A stretch of 64,000 nucleotides of DNA from Streptomyces silaceus (GTDB lineage Bacteria; Actinomycetota; Actinomycetes; Streptomycetales; Streptomycetaceae): assembly GCF_001419745.1 (NCBI RefSeq), contig NZ_LIRJ01000067.1, positions 1 to 64,000 on the forward strand, read 5' to 3'. Position 1 is the first letter of the stretch. Each line of letters starts with the position of its first letter. Shown here piece after piece: positions 19,286-29,359 of the stretch. The notes beneath the pieces were generated by a model that searched no databases, had not been told where the DNA came from, and saw only the letters and a program-made list of their open reading frames with translations. Made by a program: the position numbers and the translations under genes.

Positions 19286-20648
19286 ACAGCCAGGTGTCGA
19301 AGAGCGCGTCGAGCCGCTCGCCGGAGACCTTCTCGGCGAGCCGCACGAAGTCGGCGGTGCTCACGTTGCCGTAGCGGTTCTGCTTCACCCAGGCCCGCAG
19401 GAGCGTGAAGAAGTCCTTGTCGCCGATGCGTTCGCGCAGCACCTGGAGCGTCATCGCGCCGCGCTGGTAGACGGCGGAGGAGAACATCGTGTCCCGCTGC
19501 GGGTCACCGACGACGATCTGCCAGAACGGGGAGTCGGCGGGCCGCGCCTGGTACGCGGCGAGGAAGGAGTCGTGCGCCGAGGCACGCCCCTTCTGCTCGT
19601 TCCAGAGCCAGGGCGCGTACGTCGCGAAGCCCTCGTTGAGCCAGATGTCGCTCCAGTCGTCGACCGTGACGGAGTCGCCGAACCACTGGTGGGCCAGCTC
19701 GTGGACGATCGTGTTCTCGGAGCGCACGGCCGAGTAGATGGGCTTGGTCTGGGTCTCCAGGGAGTAGCCGGCCTGCGGGAAGTCGTCGACGATCGCGCCG
19801 GTCTCCTCGAAGGGGTAGGGCCCGAAGACCTTCGACCAGTGGTCGGTGACCTCGGCCGTCACGTCGTACACGTCGACGTCGCCCTGCGGCACCTTGGGGT
19901 CGATCGCGACGTAGAGGGGCGTGCCGGCCGGGGTCTTCCCGGTCCGCACGTCGAACTTCCCGATCGTTGCGGTCGCGAGGTACGTCGCCATCGGCTTGGA
20001 CACCCGCCAGTGGGCGACGGTCTGCCCGCCCTTGTCGTACGTCCCCACGAGGCGGCCGTTGGAGACGGAGGTCAGCCCCTTGGGCGCCTTGACGCGGATG
20101 TCGAAGGCCGCCTTGTCGGAGGGGTGGTCGCTGGCGGGGAACCAGGTGGAGGCGGCGTTGGGCTCGCAGGCGACGAAGACGCCGTCCTCGGTCTTCATCC
20201 AGCCGTACTCGGAGCCGAAGACGATGGGGCCGCCGAGGGGTTCGGGCACGCCGCCGTAGTCGACGCTCACCTCGAAGGTCTTGTTCCTGCCCAGGGCGTG
20301 GCGCGGGGTGATGCGCAGTTCGTCGCCCTCGCGCGTGAAGGCGGCGCGTCTGCCGTTCACCTCGACGCGGGTGACCGTCAGCTTCTGCAGGTCCAGGTCG
20401 AAGGACGACAGGTCCTGGGTGGCGCGCGCGGTGACGGTGGCGCGGCCGTCGAGCCGGTCGGTGTCCGGGTCGTAGGCGAGGTCGAGGGCGTAGTGGCGCA
20501 CGTCGAAGCCGCCGTTGCCGAGCTGCGGGAAGTAGGGGTCGCCGACGCCGTCGGAGCCGGGGGTCGGGGCGGGTGCGGCGGCGATCAGACAGAACGAGGC
20601 GGCCGCGAGGGTGAGTGCCGCCAGACGTGCCGAACGGGAGAGTGCCAT
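19236..20648 (-). CDS. Secreted M1-family zinc metallopeptidase
   Basis: 470 residues. A signal peptide (positions 1-25, AALTLAAASFCLIAAAPAP) precedes an aminopeptidase-N-like beta domain and the M1 catalytic domain: HELAHQWFG (HExxH) and the third zinc ligand Glu in LNEGFATY. The exopeptidase GxMEN motif is replaced by a region around QAGYSLETQ, as in the secreted, non-canonical subgroup. It lacks the large C-terminal helical domain of aminopeptidase N. Function is probably extracellular peptide trimming; the neighbouring peptide importer makes this attractive. Confidence 0.9.
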   Translation of the reverse strand: MALSRSARLAALTLAAASFCLIAAAPAPTPGSDGVGDPYFPQLGNGGFDVRHYALDLAYDPDTDRLDGRATVTARATQDLSSFDLDLQKLTVTRVEVNGRRAAFTREGDELRITPRHALGRNKTFEVSVDYGGVPEPLGGPIVFGSEYGWMKTEDGVFVACEPNAASTWFPASDHPSDKAAFDIRVKAPKGLTSVSNGRLVGTYDKGGQTVAHWRVSKPMATYLATATIGKFDVRTGKTPAGTPLYVAIDPKVPQGDVDVYDVTAEVTDHWSKVFGPYPFEETGAIVDDFPQAGYSLETQTKPIYSAVRSENTIVHELAHQWFGDSVTVDDWSDIWLNEGFATYAPWLWNEQKGRASAHDSFLAAYQARPADSPFWQIVVGDPQRDTMFSSAVYQRGAMTLQVLRERIGDKDFFTLLRAWVKQNRYGNVSTADFVRLAEKVSGERLDALFDTWLFTKGKPALPQRPGPRP

Positions 20649-20735
20649 GAGTCTTCCCTTCGAACGCGTTCCGATGGGGTGTGTCCGCAGGGACGGACAC
20701 GCAGACTCTGCACTCTCCCGCTAGGGCATGTACAT

Positions 20736-20763
20736 GACCCGGGGCGCGTACTTTGCCCGGGTC
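20736..20763 (-). terminator. Terminator hairpin of the oligopeptide transporter operon
   Basis: Arms GACCCGGG (20736-20743) and CCCGGGTC (20756-20763), 12-base loop, beginning 8 bases after the stop of the last transporter gene. It separates that operon from the M1 peptidase, which starts further along on the same strand. Confidence 0.6.
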
Positions 20764-20771
20764 AACTTGCC

Positions 20772-22007
20772 TTATGCCTCAGTCGACTTCTGACCCTTTT
20801 CCTTCGAGACCGCGGGCTCGGCGTCCTCGGAGGCCGCGGGCTCGGCGGCCTGTGCCTCCGCCTCCGCCTCCTCCGCGGCGGCCGTCTCGTCCGCCTTGGT
20901 CGCCACCGACACCACCTCGATGGCCTCCTTGGCCACCGAGAGCAGCTTGGTGTCCTCGGGCGCCTGGTCCTCGGCGTTCTCCGGGTGGTGGCAGGCCACC
21001 TGGTGCCCCGTGGCGAGCGCGAGGAGCGGCGGCTCCTTCGTCTTGCAGATCTCCGTCGCCTTCCAGCACCGCGTGTGGAAGCGGCAGCCGGTGGGCGGGT
21101 CGATCGGCGAGGGCACGTCGCCGCGCAGCAGGATGCGCTCGCTCTTGGCGCCGCGCCGCTTGGGGTCGGGCACCGGCACCGCGGAGAGCAGCGCCTTGGT
21201 GTACGGGTGCATCGGCGTCGCGTAGAGGTCCTTGCGGTCCGCCAGCTCCACGATCTTGCCCAGGTACATCACCGCGATGCGGTCCGAGACGTGCCGGATG
21301 ACCGACAGGTCGTGCGCGATGATCACGTACGTGAGACCGAGCTCTTCCTGGAGGTCGTCCAGGAGGTTGACCACCTGGGCCTGGATGGAGACGTCCAGGG
21401 CCGAGACCGGCTCGTCCGCCACGACCAGCTTGGGCCGCAGGGCGAGCGCTCGCGCGATGCCGATGCGCTGGCGCTGGCCGCCGGAGAACTCGTGCGGATA
21501 GCGGTTGTAGTGCTCGGGGTTGAGCCCGACGCGCTCCAGCATCTCCTGCACGGTCTTCTTGACGCCGCCCTCGGGCTTGACGCCCTGCAGCTTGAAGGGC
21601 GCGCCGACGATCGCGCCGATGGTGTGGCGCGGGTTCAGTGAGGAGTACGGGTCCTGGAAGATCATCTGCACGTCGCGGCGCAGCGGACGCATCCCGGCCG
21701 TGTTCAGGTGCGTGATGTCCGTGCCCTCGAACTCGACGCGGCCACCGGTGGGTTCGAGCAGCCGCGTGATCAGCCGGCCCATCGTCGACTTGCCGCAGCC
21801 GGACTCGCCGACCACGCCGAGCGTCTCGCCGGGGCGCACGTCGAAGCTCAGCCCGTCGACCGCCTGCACCGCCGCCACCTGGCGCTGGAGCAGCCCCTTC
21901 TTGATGGGGAAGTGCTTCACCAGGCCGTCGACCTTGAGCAGCGGCTCGGTGGAGCCCTTCGTCTGCGCCGGGATCGTCATCTCCTGGCCCTTCACGTCAT
22001 CGTTCAC
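20772..22007 (-). CDS. Oligopeptide ABC importer, ATP-binding subunit (OppF/DppF type)
   Basis: 411 residues. A complete ABC ATPase: GESGCGKST (Walker A), [15 protein letters not shown] (signature), [14 protein letters not shown] (Walker B), IIAHDL (switch histidine), plus the Opp C-terminal domain with the four-cysteine cluster [12 protein letters not shown] and CHHP, which may hold an iron-sulfur centre. The last 60 residues are an acidic Ala/Glu-rich tail, longer than usual. GTG 22007 overlaps the stop of the preceding ATPase gene (GTGA). Last gene of the five-gene operon. Confidence 0.93.
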   Translation of the reverse strand: MNDDVKGQEMTIPAQTKGSTEPLLKVDGLVKHFPIKKGLLQRQVAAVQAVDGLSFDVRPGETLGVVGESGCGKSTMGRLITRLLEPTGGRVEFEGTDITHLNTAGMRPLRRDVQMIFQDPYSSLNPRHTIGAIVGAPFKLQGVKPEGGVKKTVQEMLERVGLNPEHYNRYPHEFSGGQRQRIGIARALALRPKLVVADEPVSALDVSIQAQVVNLLDDLQEELGLTYVIIAHDLSVIRHVSDRIAVMYLGKIVELADRKDLYATPMHPYTKALLSAVPVPDPKRRGAKSERILLRGDVPSPIDPPTGCRFHTRCWKATEICKTKEPPLLALATGHQVACHHPENAEDQAPEDTKLLSVAKEAIEVVSVATKADETAAAEEAEAEAQAAEPAASEDAEPAVSKEKGQKSTEA

Positions 22008-23101
22008 AGCTTCGGCGCAATCTCTTCGGTCCAGATCCGGGTGCGCTCCTCCTGCGACATGTGGCAGGCGGAGAAGTGACCGGAGGCCACCTCACGCAGT
22101 TCGGGGCGCTCGCGACGGGTGATCTGATCCTTGGGGATGTCCGCGTAGGGGCAGCGCGGGTTGAAGGCGCAGCCGCTCGGCAGGTTGATCAGGCTGGGCG
22201 GGGAGCCCTTGACCGGGATGAGCCGGTCGGTCTCCTCGCGGTCGATGCGCGGCATCGAGCCCAGCAGGCCCCAGGTGTAGGGGTGCTGGGGCTCGTAGAA
22301 GACCTTCTCGGCGGTGCCGCGCTCGACGCACCGGCCGCCGTACATGACCAGGAGCTCGTCCGCCATCTCGGCGACCACGCCCAGGTCGTGCGTGATCATG
22401 ATGACGGCGGAGCCGAACTCCTTCTGCAGGTCCCGGATGAGGTCGAGGATCTGCGCCTGGACGGTCACGTCGAGGGCGGTGGTCGGCTCGTCCGCGATGA
22501 GCAGCTCGGGGTTGTTGACCAGCGCCATCGCGATCATCGCGCGCTGGCGCATGCCGCCGGAGAACTCGTGCGGGTAGCTGTCGACGCGCTTGTCCGGCTG
22601 GGGGATCCCGACCCGGTCGAGCATCTCGATGGCGCGCTTGCGCGCGGTCTTCTTGTCGACGTCGTTGTGGACCCGGTAGGCCTCGATGATCTGCTTGCCG
22701 ATGGAGTAGTACGGGTGCAGCGCGGAGAGCGGGTCCTGGAAGATCATCGCCATCTCGCGGCCGCGCAGCTTGCGGACCTCGTCCGGGTCGCCGCCGAGCA
22801 GCTCCTTGCCGTCGAGCCAGATCTCGCCGGAGATCTTCGCCCGCCGGGCACCGTACTGGCCTGCGGTGTGCAGGCCGAGGATGCCCAGCGAGGTGACGGA
22901 CTTGCCGGAGCCGGACTCGCCCACGATGCCGAGGGTCTTGCCCTTCTCCAGCTGGAAGCTGAGGCCGTCGACGGACTTGACCAGGCCGTCGTCGGTCGGG
23001 AAGTGCACCTTGAGGTCGCGCACCTCGAGGAAGGCGGAGGGAGCGGAGGACCCGGCGACGGGCTCGCCCACCGCGGCCCCGCTCTTGGACAGTTCGGTCA
23101 T
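22004..23101 (-). CDS. Oligopeptide ABC importer, ATP-binding subunit (OppD/DppD type)
   Basis: 365 residues. Walker [10 protein letters not shown], signature [15 protein letters not shown], Walker [16 protein letters not shown]-loop ITHDLG; the C-terminal domain has CAFNPRC and a later CHM. It pairs with the OppF-type ATPase to drive peptide uptake. ATG 23101 overlaps the stop of the permease gene (ATGA), and its own stop overlaps the next start, so the three genes are translationally coupled. Confidence 0.93.
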   Translation of the reverse strand: MTELSKSGAAVGEPVAGSSAPSAFLEVRDLKVHFPTDDGLVKSVDGLSFQLEKGKTLGIVGESGSGKSVTSLGILGLHTAGQYGARRAKISGEIWLDGKELLGGDPDEVRKLRGREMAMIFQDPLSALHPYYSIGKQIIEAYRVHNDVDKKTARKRAIEMLDRVGIPQPDKRVDSYPHEFSGGMRQRAMIAMALVNNPELLIADEPTTALDVTVQAQILDLIRDLQKEFGSAVIMITHDLGVVAEMADELLVMYGGRCVERGTAEKVFYEPQHPYTWGLLGSMPRIDREETDRLIPVKGSPPSLINLPSGCAFNPRCPYADIPKDQITRRERPELREVASGHFSACHMSQEERTRIWTEEIAPKL

Positions 23102-24150
23102 CCCAGCCTCACTCGCGGGTCGATGACGGCGTACAGAAGGTCGACGACGAGGTTGGCGACGGCGATCGCGAGCGCCGCACACAGGGTGACGCCGAGAATG
23201 ACGGGCAGGTCCTTGCTGCTGATGGCCTTGACCGCCTCGAGGCCGAGCCCCGGAAGGTTGAACGTGGACTCGGTGAGCACCGCGCCGCCCATCAGGACGC
23301 CGAGGTCGAGTCCGAAGACGGTGAGGATCGGCGTCATCGCGGAGCGCAGCGCGTGCTTGCGGATGACGACGCCCTCGCCGAGGCCCTTGGCGCGCGCGGT
23401 GCGGATGTAGTCCTCGCCGAGGACCTCCAGCATCGTGGCGCGGGTCAGCCGGGCGTACATGGCGGCGTTGAGGAACGCCAGGACGATCCACGGCAGGATC
23501 AGCGTCTCGAACCAGACGTTGATCGGATCCTCGGTACTGAGGCTGTCGGCGATCTTCACCCAGCCGAGGCTGTGCACGAAGATGCCCATCGCGATCATGC
23601 CGGTGAAGAAGACGGGCAGCGAGACACCGGCGAGCGCGGTGGTCATGGCGGCGCGGTCCCAGATGGTGCCCCGGCGCAGCGCGGAGATCACGCCGGTGAT
23701 GACACCGCCGGCGAGCCACAGCACACAGGCGCCCGCGGCGAGCGCGGCGGTGACGGGCAGGGCGTCCTTGAGGGTCTCCCAGACCGGCGCCTCGGTACGG
23801 AACGAGTAGCCGAAGCAGGGGGCCGGGCAGTGGGTGACGTCGGTGCCGTTGACGTAGTCACGGCCCATCGGGATGCCCTTGATGAAGTCCCAGAACTGGA
23901 CGAGCAGCGGGTCGTTCAGTCCCAGCTTGACGCGGATGCCCTCGAGCTGCTCGGCACCCGATGCCTTGCCGGCGAAGAGGACGGCGATGTCCTGTCCCGC
24001 CCACTTGGGCAGCATGAAGAAGATGGTGAAGGTCGCGAGCAGTACGACCAGCACCATGATGATGACGGCGATCAGGCGCCGGATGAGATAAGCAAGCACT
24101 GTGCGCGGCCCGGCGGTGACCGGGACCCCCTTGTGAGGGGTCCCGGCCAT
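23098..24150 (-). CDS. Oligopeptide ABC importer, permease (OppB/DppB type)
   Basis: 350 residues, six membrane helices; the first is RLIAVIIMVLVVLLATFTIF. The ATPase-contact loop is EVLGEDYIRTARAKGLGE, the classical EAA motif. The large external loop after helix 1 is longer than in DppB and contains two cysteines (HCPAPCFGY). The chosen ATG 24150 is unusual because the first codons are folded in a perfect 10-bp hairpin (24120-24146); later GTG codons lack ribosome sites. Confidence 0.92.
   Translation of the reverse strand: MAGTPHKGVPVTAGPRTVLAYLIRRLIAVIIMVLVVLLATFTIFFMLPKWAGQDIAVLFAGKASGAEQLEGIRVKLGLNDPLLVQFWDFIKGIPMGRDYVNGTDVTHCPAPCFGYSFRTEAPVWETLKDALPVTAALAAGACVLWLAGGVITGVISALRRGTIWDRAAMTTALAGVSLPVFFTGMIAMGIFVHSLGWVKIADSLSTEDPINVWFETLILPWIVLAFLNAAMYARLTRATMLEVLGEDYIRTARAKGLGEGVVIRKHALRSAMTPILTVFGLDLGVLMGGAVLTESTFNLPGLGLEAVKAISSKDLPVILGVTLCAALAIAVANLVVDLLYAVIDPRVRLG
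24120..24146. promoter_or_regulatory. Perfect hairpin over the first codons of the permease gene
   Basis: CCGGGACCCC (24120-24129) and GGGGTCCCGG (24137-24146), 7-base loop, begins one base after the permease ATG. In the message it would occlude the early coding region or act as a partial terminator after the abundant binding-protein gene, giving less permease than binding protein. Confidence 0.5.
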
Positions 24151-24232
24151 CGCCCGGGGCCATCACCTGCCCTTCGGACTGGCGGGATTCGGCGGCGGTG
24201 TGACGGTCAACTACGGGTCGGGCGTGGGTCGG

Positions 24233-25987
24233 TTACTTGACGACGCCGAGCGAGACGTAGTCGTACCGGCCGTTGTAGGCGTCGGACATGTAGGCGTTGG
24301 TCAGCCGCGATCCGCGCCAGGTGATGTTCTTCTCGTAGAGGAAGGGCATCCAGTCGGCCTGGTCGAGGATCCGCTTGTCGAGCTCCTTGTAGATCTCGCC
24401 GGCCTTCGTCGCGTCGGTCTCGGCGATCGCCTTGTCGAACAGGGCGTCGATCTTCTTGTCCTTGATCTGCGACTCGTTGTAGTTGCCGTTGTCGATCAGG
24501 TAGCGGCTGTCGAACAGCGGCTGCGCGTAGCCCTGGCCGGACGGGAAGTCCGGGCCCCAGCCGCTCATCTGCATGCTGTAGCCGCGCTTCTTCACGACGG
24601 ACGGCGAACCGGTGATGCTGGCGGAGTCGGCGCCGTCGAGGGACTCGACGCTGACGTCGATGCCGACCTTCTCGAGCTGGGCCTGGAGCGCCTCGGCGGC
24701 GTCGACCTCACCCGGGTTGTTGTTGCGCGCGGTCAGCTTGGCCTTGAAGCCGCCCGGCTTGCCGCACTGCTTGAGCTCGTCCTTGGCCTTGGCCACGTCC
24801 GGCTTGCCCTTGCGCTTCAGGACGCCGTACGGGTCGTAGTCGCTGTGCCCCGGGATCGCCACCGGGAAGGTGGAGTTGGCGATGTCACCGGCCGCGACCG
24901 CGCCACCGCGGGTCTGCTGGAGGCTCGCGAAGTCGGTGCCGTAGAAGACGGCCTTGCGGCAGTGCACGTTGTTGAACGGCTCGGCCGTGTGGATCAGCGC
25001 GACGTAGCGCACGAAGGACGTGTGCATGTTGTCGACGTTGGCCTTGTGGTCCGAGACGGCGGTGACGCGACCGGACTGGGTCATGCCCGTGCCGTTGAGG
25101 TCGACGTCGTAGTCGCCCTCCATCAGCTTCTTGTCGTTCTCCTCCAGGTTGGCGGAGATCGTCACGTCGATCTTGTCGGGCAGCGCCGCGCGGATCGGGT
25201 CCGAGGACTTCTTCCAGGCGGTGTTGCGGACCAGCACGATCTTCTTGCCGGACTTGTACGACTCGAACTTGTACGGGCCAGCGGAGAAGGGCCGCGCGGT
25301 GTACTTCGCCTTGGTGTCCTTGGACTCCTTCACCGGGGAGCCGGACGGCATGGCGAGGAACTGCTCGAAGTCACCGTTGCGCTTGGGCAGCTTGAAGATG
25401 ATGGTCTGGTCGTCGGGCGTCTCGATGGCGTCCAGGCCGCCCTTGTCCTTGTACGGACCCTTGTACTTCTTGTCGGGGTCAAGGGCCTGGCGGATGTAGC
25501 CCGGACCACCGGTGATGGTGTCCGTCGCCCAGGAGCGCTCGATGCCGTACTTGACGTCCTTGGAGGTCAGCTTGGAGCCGTCCTCCCAGGTGACGCCGTC
25601 ACGCAGCTTGTACGTGTAGGTCTTGCCGTCGTCCGAGATCTTCGCCGTGGAGGTGGCGAGGTCGGGCACCAGCTTGGTGCCCTCCTTGCCCGGCTTCGGG
25701 TTGTAGGAGACCAGCTGGCGCGTGTAGAAGCGCATGAAGTCCCACGACATGCCGTAGTAGGCACGCTGGGGGTCCGCCGAGTCGAGGTCCTGCTTGCCGA
25801 CCATCTTGAGCGTCCCCCCCTTCTTCGTGGACGGGTTCGCGACCTTGTTGAGCGCGGCGTTGTAGCCGGCACCCTTCGAGTCGCCGCCATCACCGTCACC
25901 GCCGCCGCACGCCGTGGTGGTCACCAGCGCCGCGACGACGAGGGCCGCACCAGCGGTGAGCCGTCGTTTCGAGGAAACTGTGGGCAT
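24233..25987 (-). CDS. Oligopeptide-binding lipoprotein (SBP family 5)
   Basis: 584 residues. The N-terminus is a lipoprotein signal: basic SSKRRLT, hydrophobic AALVVAALV, lipobox TTAC followed by GGGDGDGGD. The mature part is a family 5 solute-binding protein (DLDSADPQRAYYGM at the start, GVTWEDGSKLTSKDVKYGI near residue 130). It captures peptides outside the membrane for the adjacent permeases. ATG 25987 has GGAGG ten bases upstream. Confidence 0.94.
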   Translation of the reverse strand: MPTVSSKRRLTAGAALVVAALVTTTACGGGDGDGGDSKGAGYNAALNKVANPSTKKGGTLKMVGKQDLDSADPQRAYYGMSWDFMRFYTRQLVSYNPKPGKEGTKLVPDLATSTAKISDDGKTYTYKLRDGVTWEDGSKLTSKDVKYGIERSWATDTITGGPGYIRQALDPDKKYKGPYKDKGGLDAIETPDDQTIIFKLPKRNGDFEQFLAMPSGSPVKESKDTKAKYTARPFSAGPYKFESYKSGKKIVLVRNTAWKKSSDPIRAALPDKIDVTISANLEENDKKLMEGDYDVDLNGTGMTQSGRVTAVSDHKANVDNMHTSFVRYVALIHTAEPFNNVHCRKAVFYGTDFASLQQTRGGAVAAGDIANSTFPVAIPGHSDYDPYGVLKRKGKPDVAKAKDELKQCGKPGGFKAKLTARNNNPGEVDAAEALQAQLEKVGIDVSVESLDGADSASITGSPSVVKKRGYSMQMSGWGPDFPSGQGYAQPLFDSRYLIDNGNYNESQIKDKKIDALFDKAIAETDATKAGEIYKELDKRILDQADWMPFLYEKNITWRGSRLTNAYMSDAYNGRYDYVSLGVVK

Positions 25988-26087
25988 TTTCTCGTAACCT
26001 CCGAGATTCGCGGTCCCTGGCCTTGAGCTGCCGGAGAACCATGGGTAGAGCCACCTGACATGCGGCAGGGGCAAGCCGGTTGGGGTT

Positions 26088-27092
26088 CTAGCGCGTCCCC
26101 TTCGGGTCGAGCGCGTCACGCAGCCCGTCGCCGAAGAGGTTGAAGGCCAGGACGGTGATGAAGATCGTCACGCCGGGGAAGACCATGAACATCGGGTCGT
26201 GCTCGTACGTCTCGAGCGCGTCGCGCAGCATGCCGCCCCAGGACGCCGTCGGCGGCTTCACGCCGGCGCCGAGGAAGCTCAGGGCCGCTTCCGTGAGGAT
26301 GTTGGTCGGGATCATCAGCGTCGCGTAGACGGTGATCGGGGCGACCAGGTTGGGCAGCAGCTCGCGGAAGAGGATGTGGCGCCGGCCGCCGCCGAGGCTG
26401 CGGGCCGCCTCCACGTACTCGCGTTCGCGCAGCGAGAGCGTCTGGCCTCTGACGATGCGGCCGACGTAGGGCCAGCCGAAGAAGCCGATGACCATCACGA
26501 GGATCGCGACGCGCACGCTGCTGCCGGTCAGGCCCAGCAGGTCGTCGGGGAGCACCGAGACCAGCGAGATGATGAAGAGCAGCTGCGGGAAGGAGAGCAG
26601 CACGTCCATCACGCGGCTGATCAGCGCGTCGACCCAGCCGCCGAAGTAGCCGGCGATGATCCCGAAGAGGGTGCCGAGCGCGACGGCGACGATGGCCGCG
26701 AGGAAGGCGACGAGGAGCGAGATCCGCGCGCCGTAGACGATGCGGCTGAAGACGTCGCGGCCCTTGTTGGGCTCCACCCCGAAGAGGAAGTCGCTGCTCA
26801 TGCCGCCGAGCGCGCCCTTGGGCAGGTTGGTCAGCTCGTCCAGCTCGTCCTGGTGGAAGTCGTTGGGCGGATGCCCCAACAGGCTCACGATCAGGGGTGC
26901 GAAGACCGCGACGAGGACCAGGAAGAGCACCGTGAAGCCGCCGAAGAGCGCGACCTTGTCCCGCTTGAGGCGGTTCCAGGCGATCTGCTTGAGGGACCGA
27001 CCCTCGACCTTCTTCACCCCTGCATCAACTGCGGGAGCGACGTCCTCGGTCGGGTCCACATCCGCAGGTGTGTCATGCAATGGTGCCGTCAT
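26088..27092 (-). CDS. Oligopeptide ABC importer, permease (OppC/DppC type)
   Basis: 334 residues, six membrane helices with an N-terminal cytoplasmic extension of about 60 residues. EAA-loop: EYVEAARSLGGGRRHILFRE. First gene of the operon: permease C, binding protein, permease B, ATPase D, ATPase F. ATG 27092 follows GAGAGGGG at about 11 bases; an upstream in-frame start at 27170 has no ribosome site. This operon order matches the S. coelicolor SCO5476-5480 region as I recall it. Confidence 0.92.
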   Translation of the reverse strand: MTAPLHDTPADVDPTEDVAPAVDAGVKKVEGRSLKQIAWNRLKRDKVALFGGFTVLFLVLVAVFAPLIVSLLGHPPNDFHQDELDELTNLPKGALGGMSSDFLFGVEPNKGRDVFSRIVYGARISLLVAFLAAIVAVALGTLFGIIAGYFGGWVDALISRVMDVLLSFPQLLFIISLVSVLPDDLLGLTGSSVRVAILVMVIGFFGWPYVGRIVRGQTLSLREREYVEAARSLGGGRRHILFRELLPNLVAPITVYATLMIPTNILTEAALSFLGAGVKPPTASWGGMLRDALETYEHDPMFMVFPGVTIFITVLAFNLFGDGLRDALDPKGTR

Positions 27093-27514
27093 CGTGGCAG
27101 GGACCCCTCTCAACCGGTGGTGACCGGCCCGCACTTGCCGCTGTAGCGACGTGATCAGTCCGTCGTACACAGGGGCGAAGGCCCCTTGGAGCGGGAGTCT
27201 TCATCCACGTCGCGATCTGTTACCAGCCTTGACGGGGAAAGGATGCGCAACCGTGATGCTGATCGGGGTGTTCCGTTATCCGGACGCGTGTGAACGAGGG
27301 GCGAACACGGGGCAGTTGGGGCGCAAGGAGTCACCGGACCCCATAGGGCCCCACCCACATCACAACGGACATCACGTCCATCGGCGCTGCTCAGTACCGT
27401 GCGGAGCGACGCTGTCGATCACTTTTGGTCAGCGCCGCGCGAGTTGGCCGTAACCCGTCCGTCGGTCACGGCCAGTATGTGGTCAGTACGGCATGCGGTC
27501 GGCGCCGCGCGCGG
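27093..27514. other. Intergenic region upstream of the oligopeptide operon
   Basis: 422 bases without a credible gene. It must hold the operon promoter, but I could not assign hexamers. TCAGTAC occurs twice here (about 27391 and 27483) and again just inside the next gene; the GC-rich string GCGCCGCGCG is also repeated. No RNA gene was recognised. Confidence 0.5.
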
Positions 27515-28288
27515 TCAGTACTGCGCGGGGTAGCCGTAGCCGCCGGCCGGGGCGGGGGCCGCCTGGGCCTCGCGGTCGTAGAACGGCCGGGTGTTGGCGC
27601 GCAGCCACAGCGCGACCGGGTCGTAGTCGTCGGACATGGCGACGGTCGAGACGGGCAGCCCGTCCGGGACGGCGGCGATGGACTGCTGCATCATCGTGCG
27701 CACCGCGTCGACCGACGGCGGGGACGTGTCGTACACGTCGAGGCCGATGGCCAGGTAGGGCGCCCCGAGCGCGGGCTGCACCCAGGCCCTGCGCAGCGAG
27801 CGGACCGCGGGCGTGCGGTGCGCGTTCTGCGCCAGCATGGCGTAGAACTGCGGGATCTCGATGCTCGGTTCGGAGAGCCTGAGCGGCCCCGCGGGCAGCG
27901 CGTCGAGGCCCATGGCGATGCGCCGCAGGTCCAGCCAGGGGATGCCGACGCCGCCGCCCGGCGCGTGCGGGTTGAGCCAGAGGCCGTAGAGGTCGGGGTA
28001 GAGGGCGCGGGCGACGTCGACGCCGCGCACCACCTCGTGGCTGCGGTTCCAGCCGCTGGCGGAGAGCTCCTGGGCGGAGGTCACACAGGGGGCGTAGCCG
28101 AGGCCGTCGACCTCCATGTTCCCGTACTGCGCGTCGGGGGATCCGGCCCGGCCGTGCCAGAGCAGCATCCACACCTGGTCGGCGGCGAGCGCGCGCAGCA
28201 GTGCCTCGTACGCGTCGTAACGCCCCGGCGTCACCTGGCGCAGCATCTGCTCGATCCGCCCGGCCGCGGCCGTGCCCGACGCACTCAC
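27515..28288 (-). CDS. SseB-like protein, copy 1
   Basis: 257 residues. N-terminal half contains a QVWMLLWHGRAG segment; the C-terminal half has the SseB C-terminal pattern ending ALWLRANTRPFYDRE, shared with the next gene (DWLRARVRPFYQR). SseB-type proteins were named for serine sensitivity in E. coli; biochemical role unknown. The Tyr/Gly/Pro-rich last residues are extra. GTG 28288 was chosen behind GGGGCGG. Its location close to glycine/serine genes is suggestive but not proof of function. Confidence 0.8.
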   Translation of the reverse strand: MSASGTAAAGRIEQMLRQVTPGRYDAYEALLRALAADQVWMLLWHGRAGSPDAQYGNMEVDGLGYAPCVTSAQELSASGWNRSHEVVRGVDVARALYPDLYGLWLNPHAPGGGVGIPWLDLRRIAMGLDALPAGPLRLSEPSIEIPQFYAMLAQNAHRTPAVRSLRRAWVQPALGAPYLAIGLDVYDTSPPSVDAVRTMMQQSIAAVPDGLPVSTVAMSDDYDPVALWLRANTRPFYDREAQAAPAPAGGYGYPAQY

Positions 28289-28461
28289 CCGTAACCGCCC
28301 CTTCGCTTCGAACCCCAGAACCCGAGAACCCGGCCGCCCGGCACGGCATGCGCCCGGCCGGGTCATGGAACCAGCTTAAGCGGCGATCCCCGCGCGGACT
28401 TGACGTACGCCGCCCCGGAACCCACGGGCCGTGTCCCCGGGGCCGTGCGGGCGCGCCGCGC

Positions 28462-29241
28462 TCAGGCCCCGCGCTGGTAGAACGGCCGCACCCGCGCGCG
28501 CAGCCAGTCGCCCACCGGGTCCTGCGCCACGTCGAGCAGCACGAGGTTCACCGGCCACGGGGAAGGGACCTGGCCGAGGGCGCGGCCGAGGGCCTCCATG
28601 GGCAGGTCGCGGGCGTTGCCCTCCCAGGTGGACAGCTCGACGCCGACGAAGAGGGTCGGGTCGTCGGTCTCGACGCTCGCCAGGCACCGGCGCGCGGTGA
28701 GCACGACGCCCGTCGCCTCGAACTCGCGCCCGGCGGCGGCCAGCAGGTCGACCGGGTCCTCCTGCCAGTCCGGCTCGAACAGACGTACGCGACCGCCGGT
28801 GGCGGGCCCGTCGAGTTCGGTGCGGCCCGCCCGGCAGAGCTCGGCGACGGCGGCCGGCGGCAGCGGGACGCCGACGGTGCCGTCCGGGTTCAGCGCGATG
28901 CCCAGCTGCGGGGGCAGGCCGCGGGCGAACTCGACGGCGGGCGCCACGGTGCACCCCATGCGGTCCGCCGCCTCGCCGAGCGCCTGGCGGAACTGCTGCT
29001 CGGAGCTGAAGACGGGGACGTAGGCCTGGCCCTCGATCTCCAGGGTGGGCAGGTCGAGGGTGCCGCTGTCGGGGCCGCCGCCGTTCGGCAGCGGGATCCA
29101 CAGCTGGCTGCGGCCGAGGACCTCCACGATCCGGGCGCCCGCCGACTCGGGGCCGCCGAGGGAGGCCGCGAGGACCTCCTCTAGTTCGTTGCCCGGCCAT
29201 CCGCCGTACGGATGGGCGTGTGCCTGCGCCGGAAAGTCCAT
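28462..29241 (-). CDS. SseB-like protein, copy 2
   Basis: 259 residues. The SseB N-terminal domain is clearer here: NELEEVLAASLGGPESAG, LWIPLPNGGG and YVPVFSSEQQFRQALG. The C-terminal domain matches copy 1 and ends in the same RPFYQR signature. The two lie head to tail with 173 bases between and probably arose by duplication. ATG 29241 starts MDFPAQAHAHPYGGWPGNE. Cytoplasmic, function unknown. Confidence 0.85.
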   Translation of the reverse strand: MDFPAQAHAHPYGGWPGNELEEVLAASLGGPESAGARIVEVLGRSQLWIPLPNGGGPDSGTLDLPTLEIEGQAYVPVFSSEQQFRQALGEAADRMGCTVAPAVEFARGLPPQLGIALNPDGTVGVPLPPAAVAELCRAGRTELDGPATGGRVRLFEPDWQEDPVDLLAAAGREFEATGVVLTARRCLASVETDDPTLFVGVELSTWEGNARDLPMEALGRALGQVPSPWPVNLVLLDVAQDPVGDWLRARVRPFYQRGA

Positions 29242-29359
29242 CTGTCCAACCCCTGATCGCGACCGCTCTGCCTGCGGCTCGAACCCTAACGCCGGGCGGC
29301 GCGGGACCGGACACCGAAGGCCCGCCTCGGACCGGGCGCGCGGGCCCGCCGGAGGCCCG

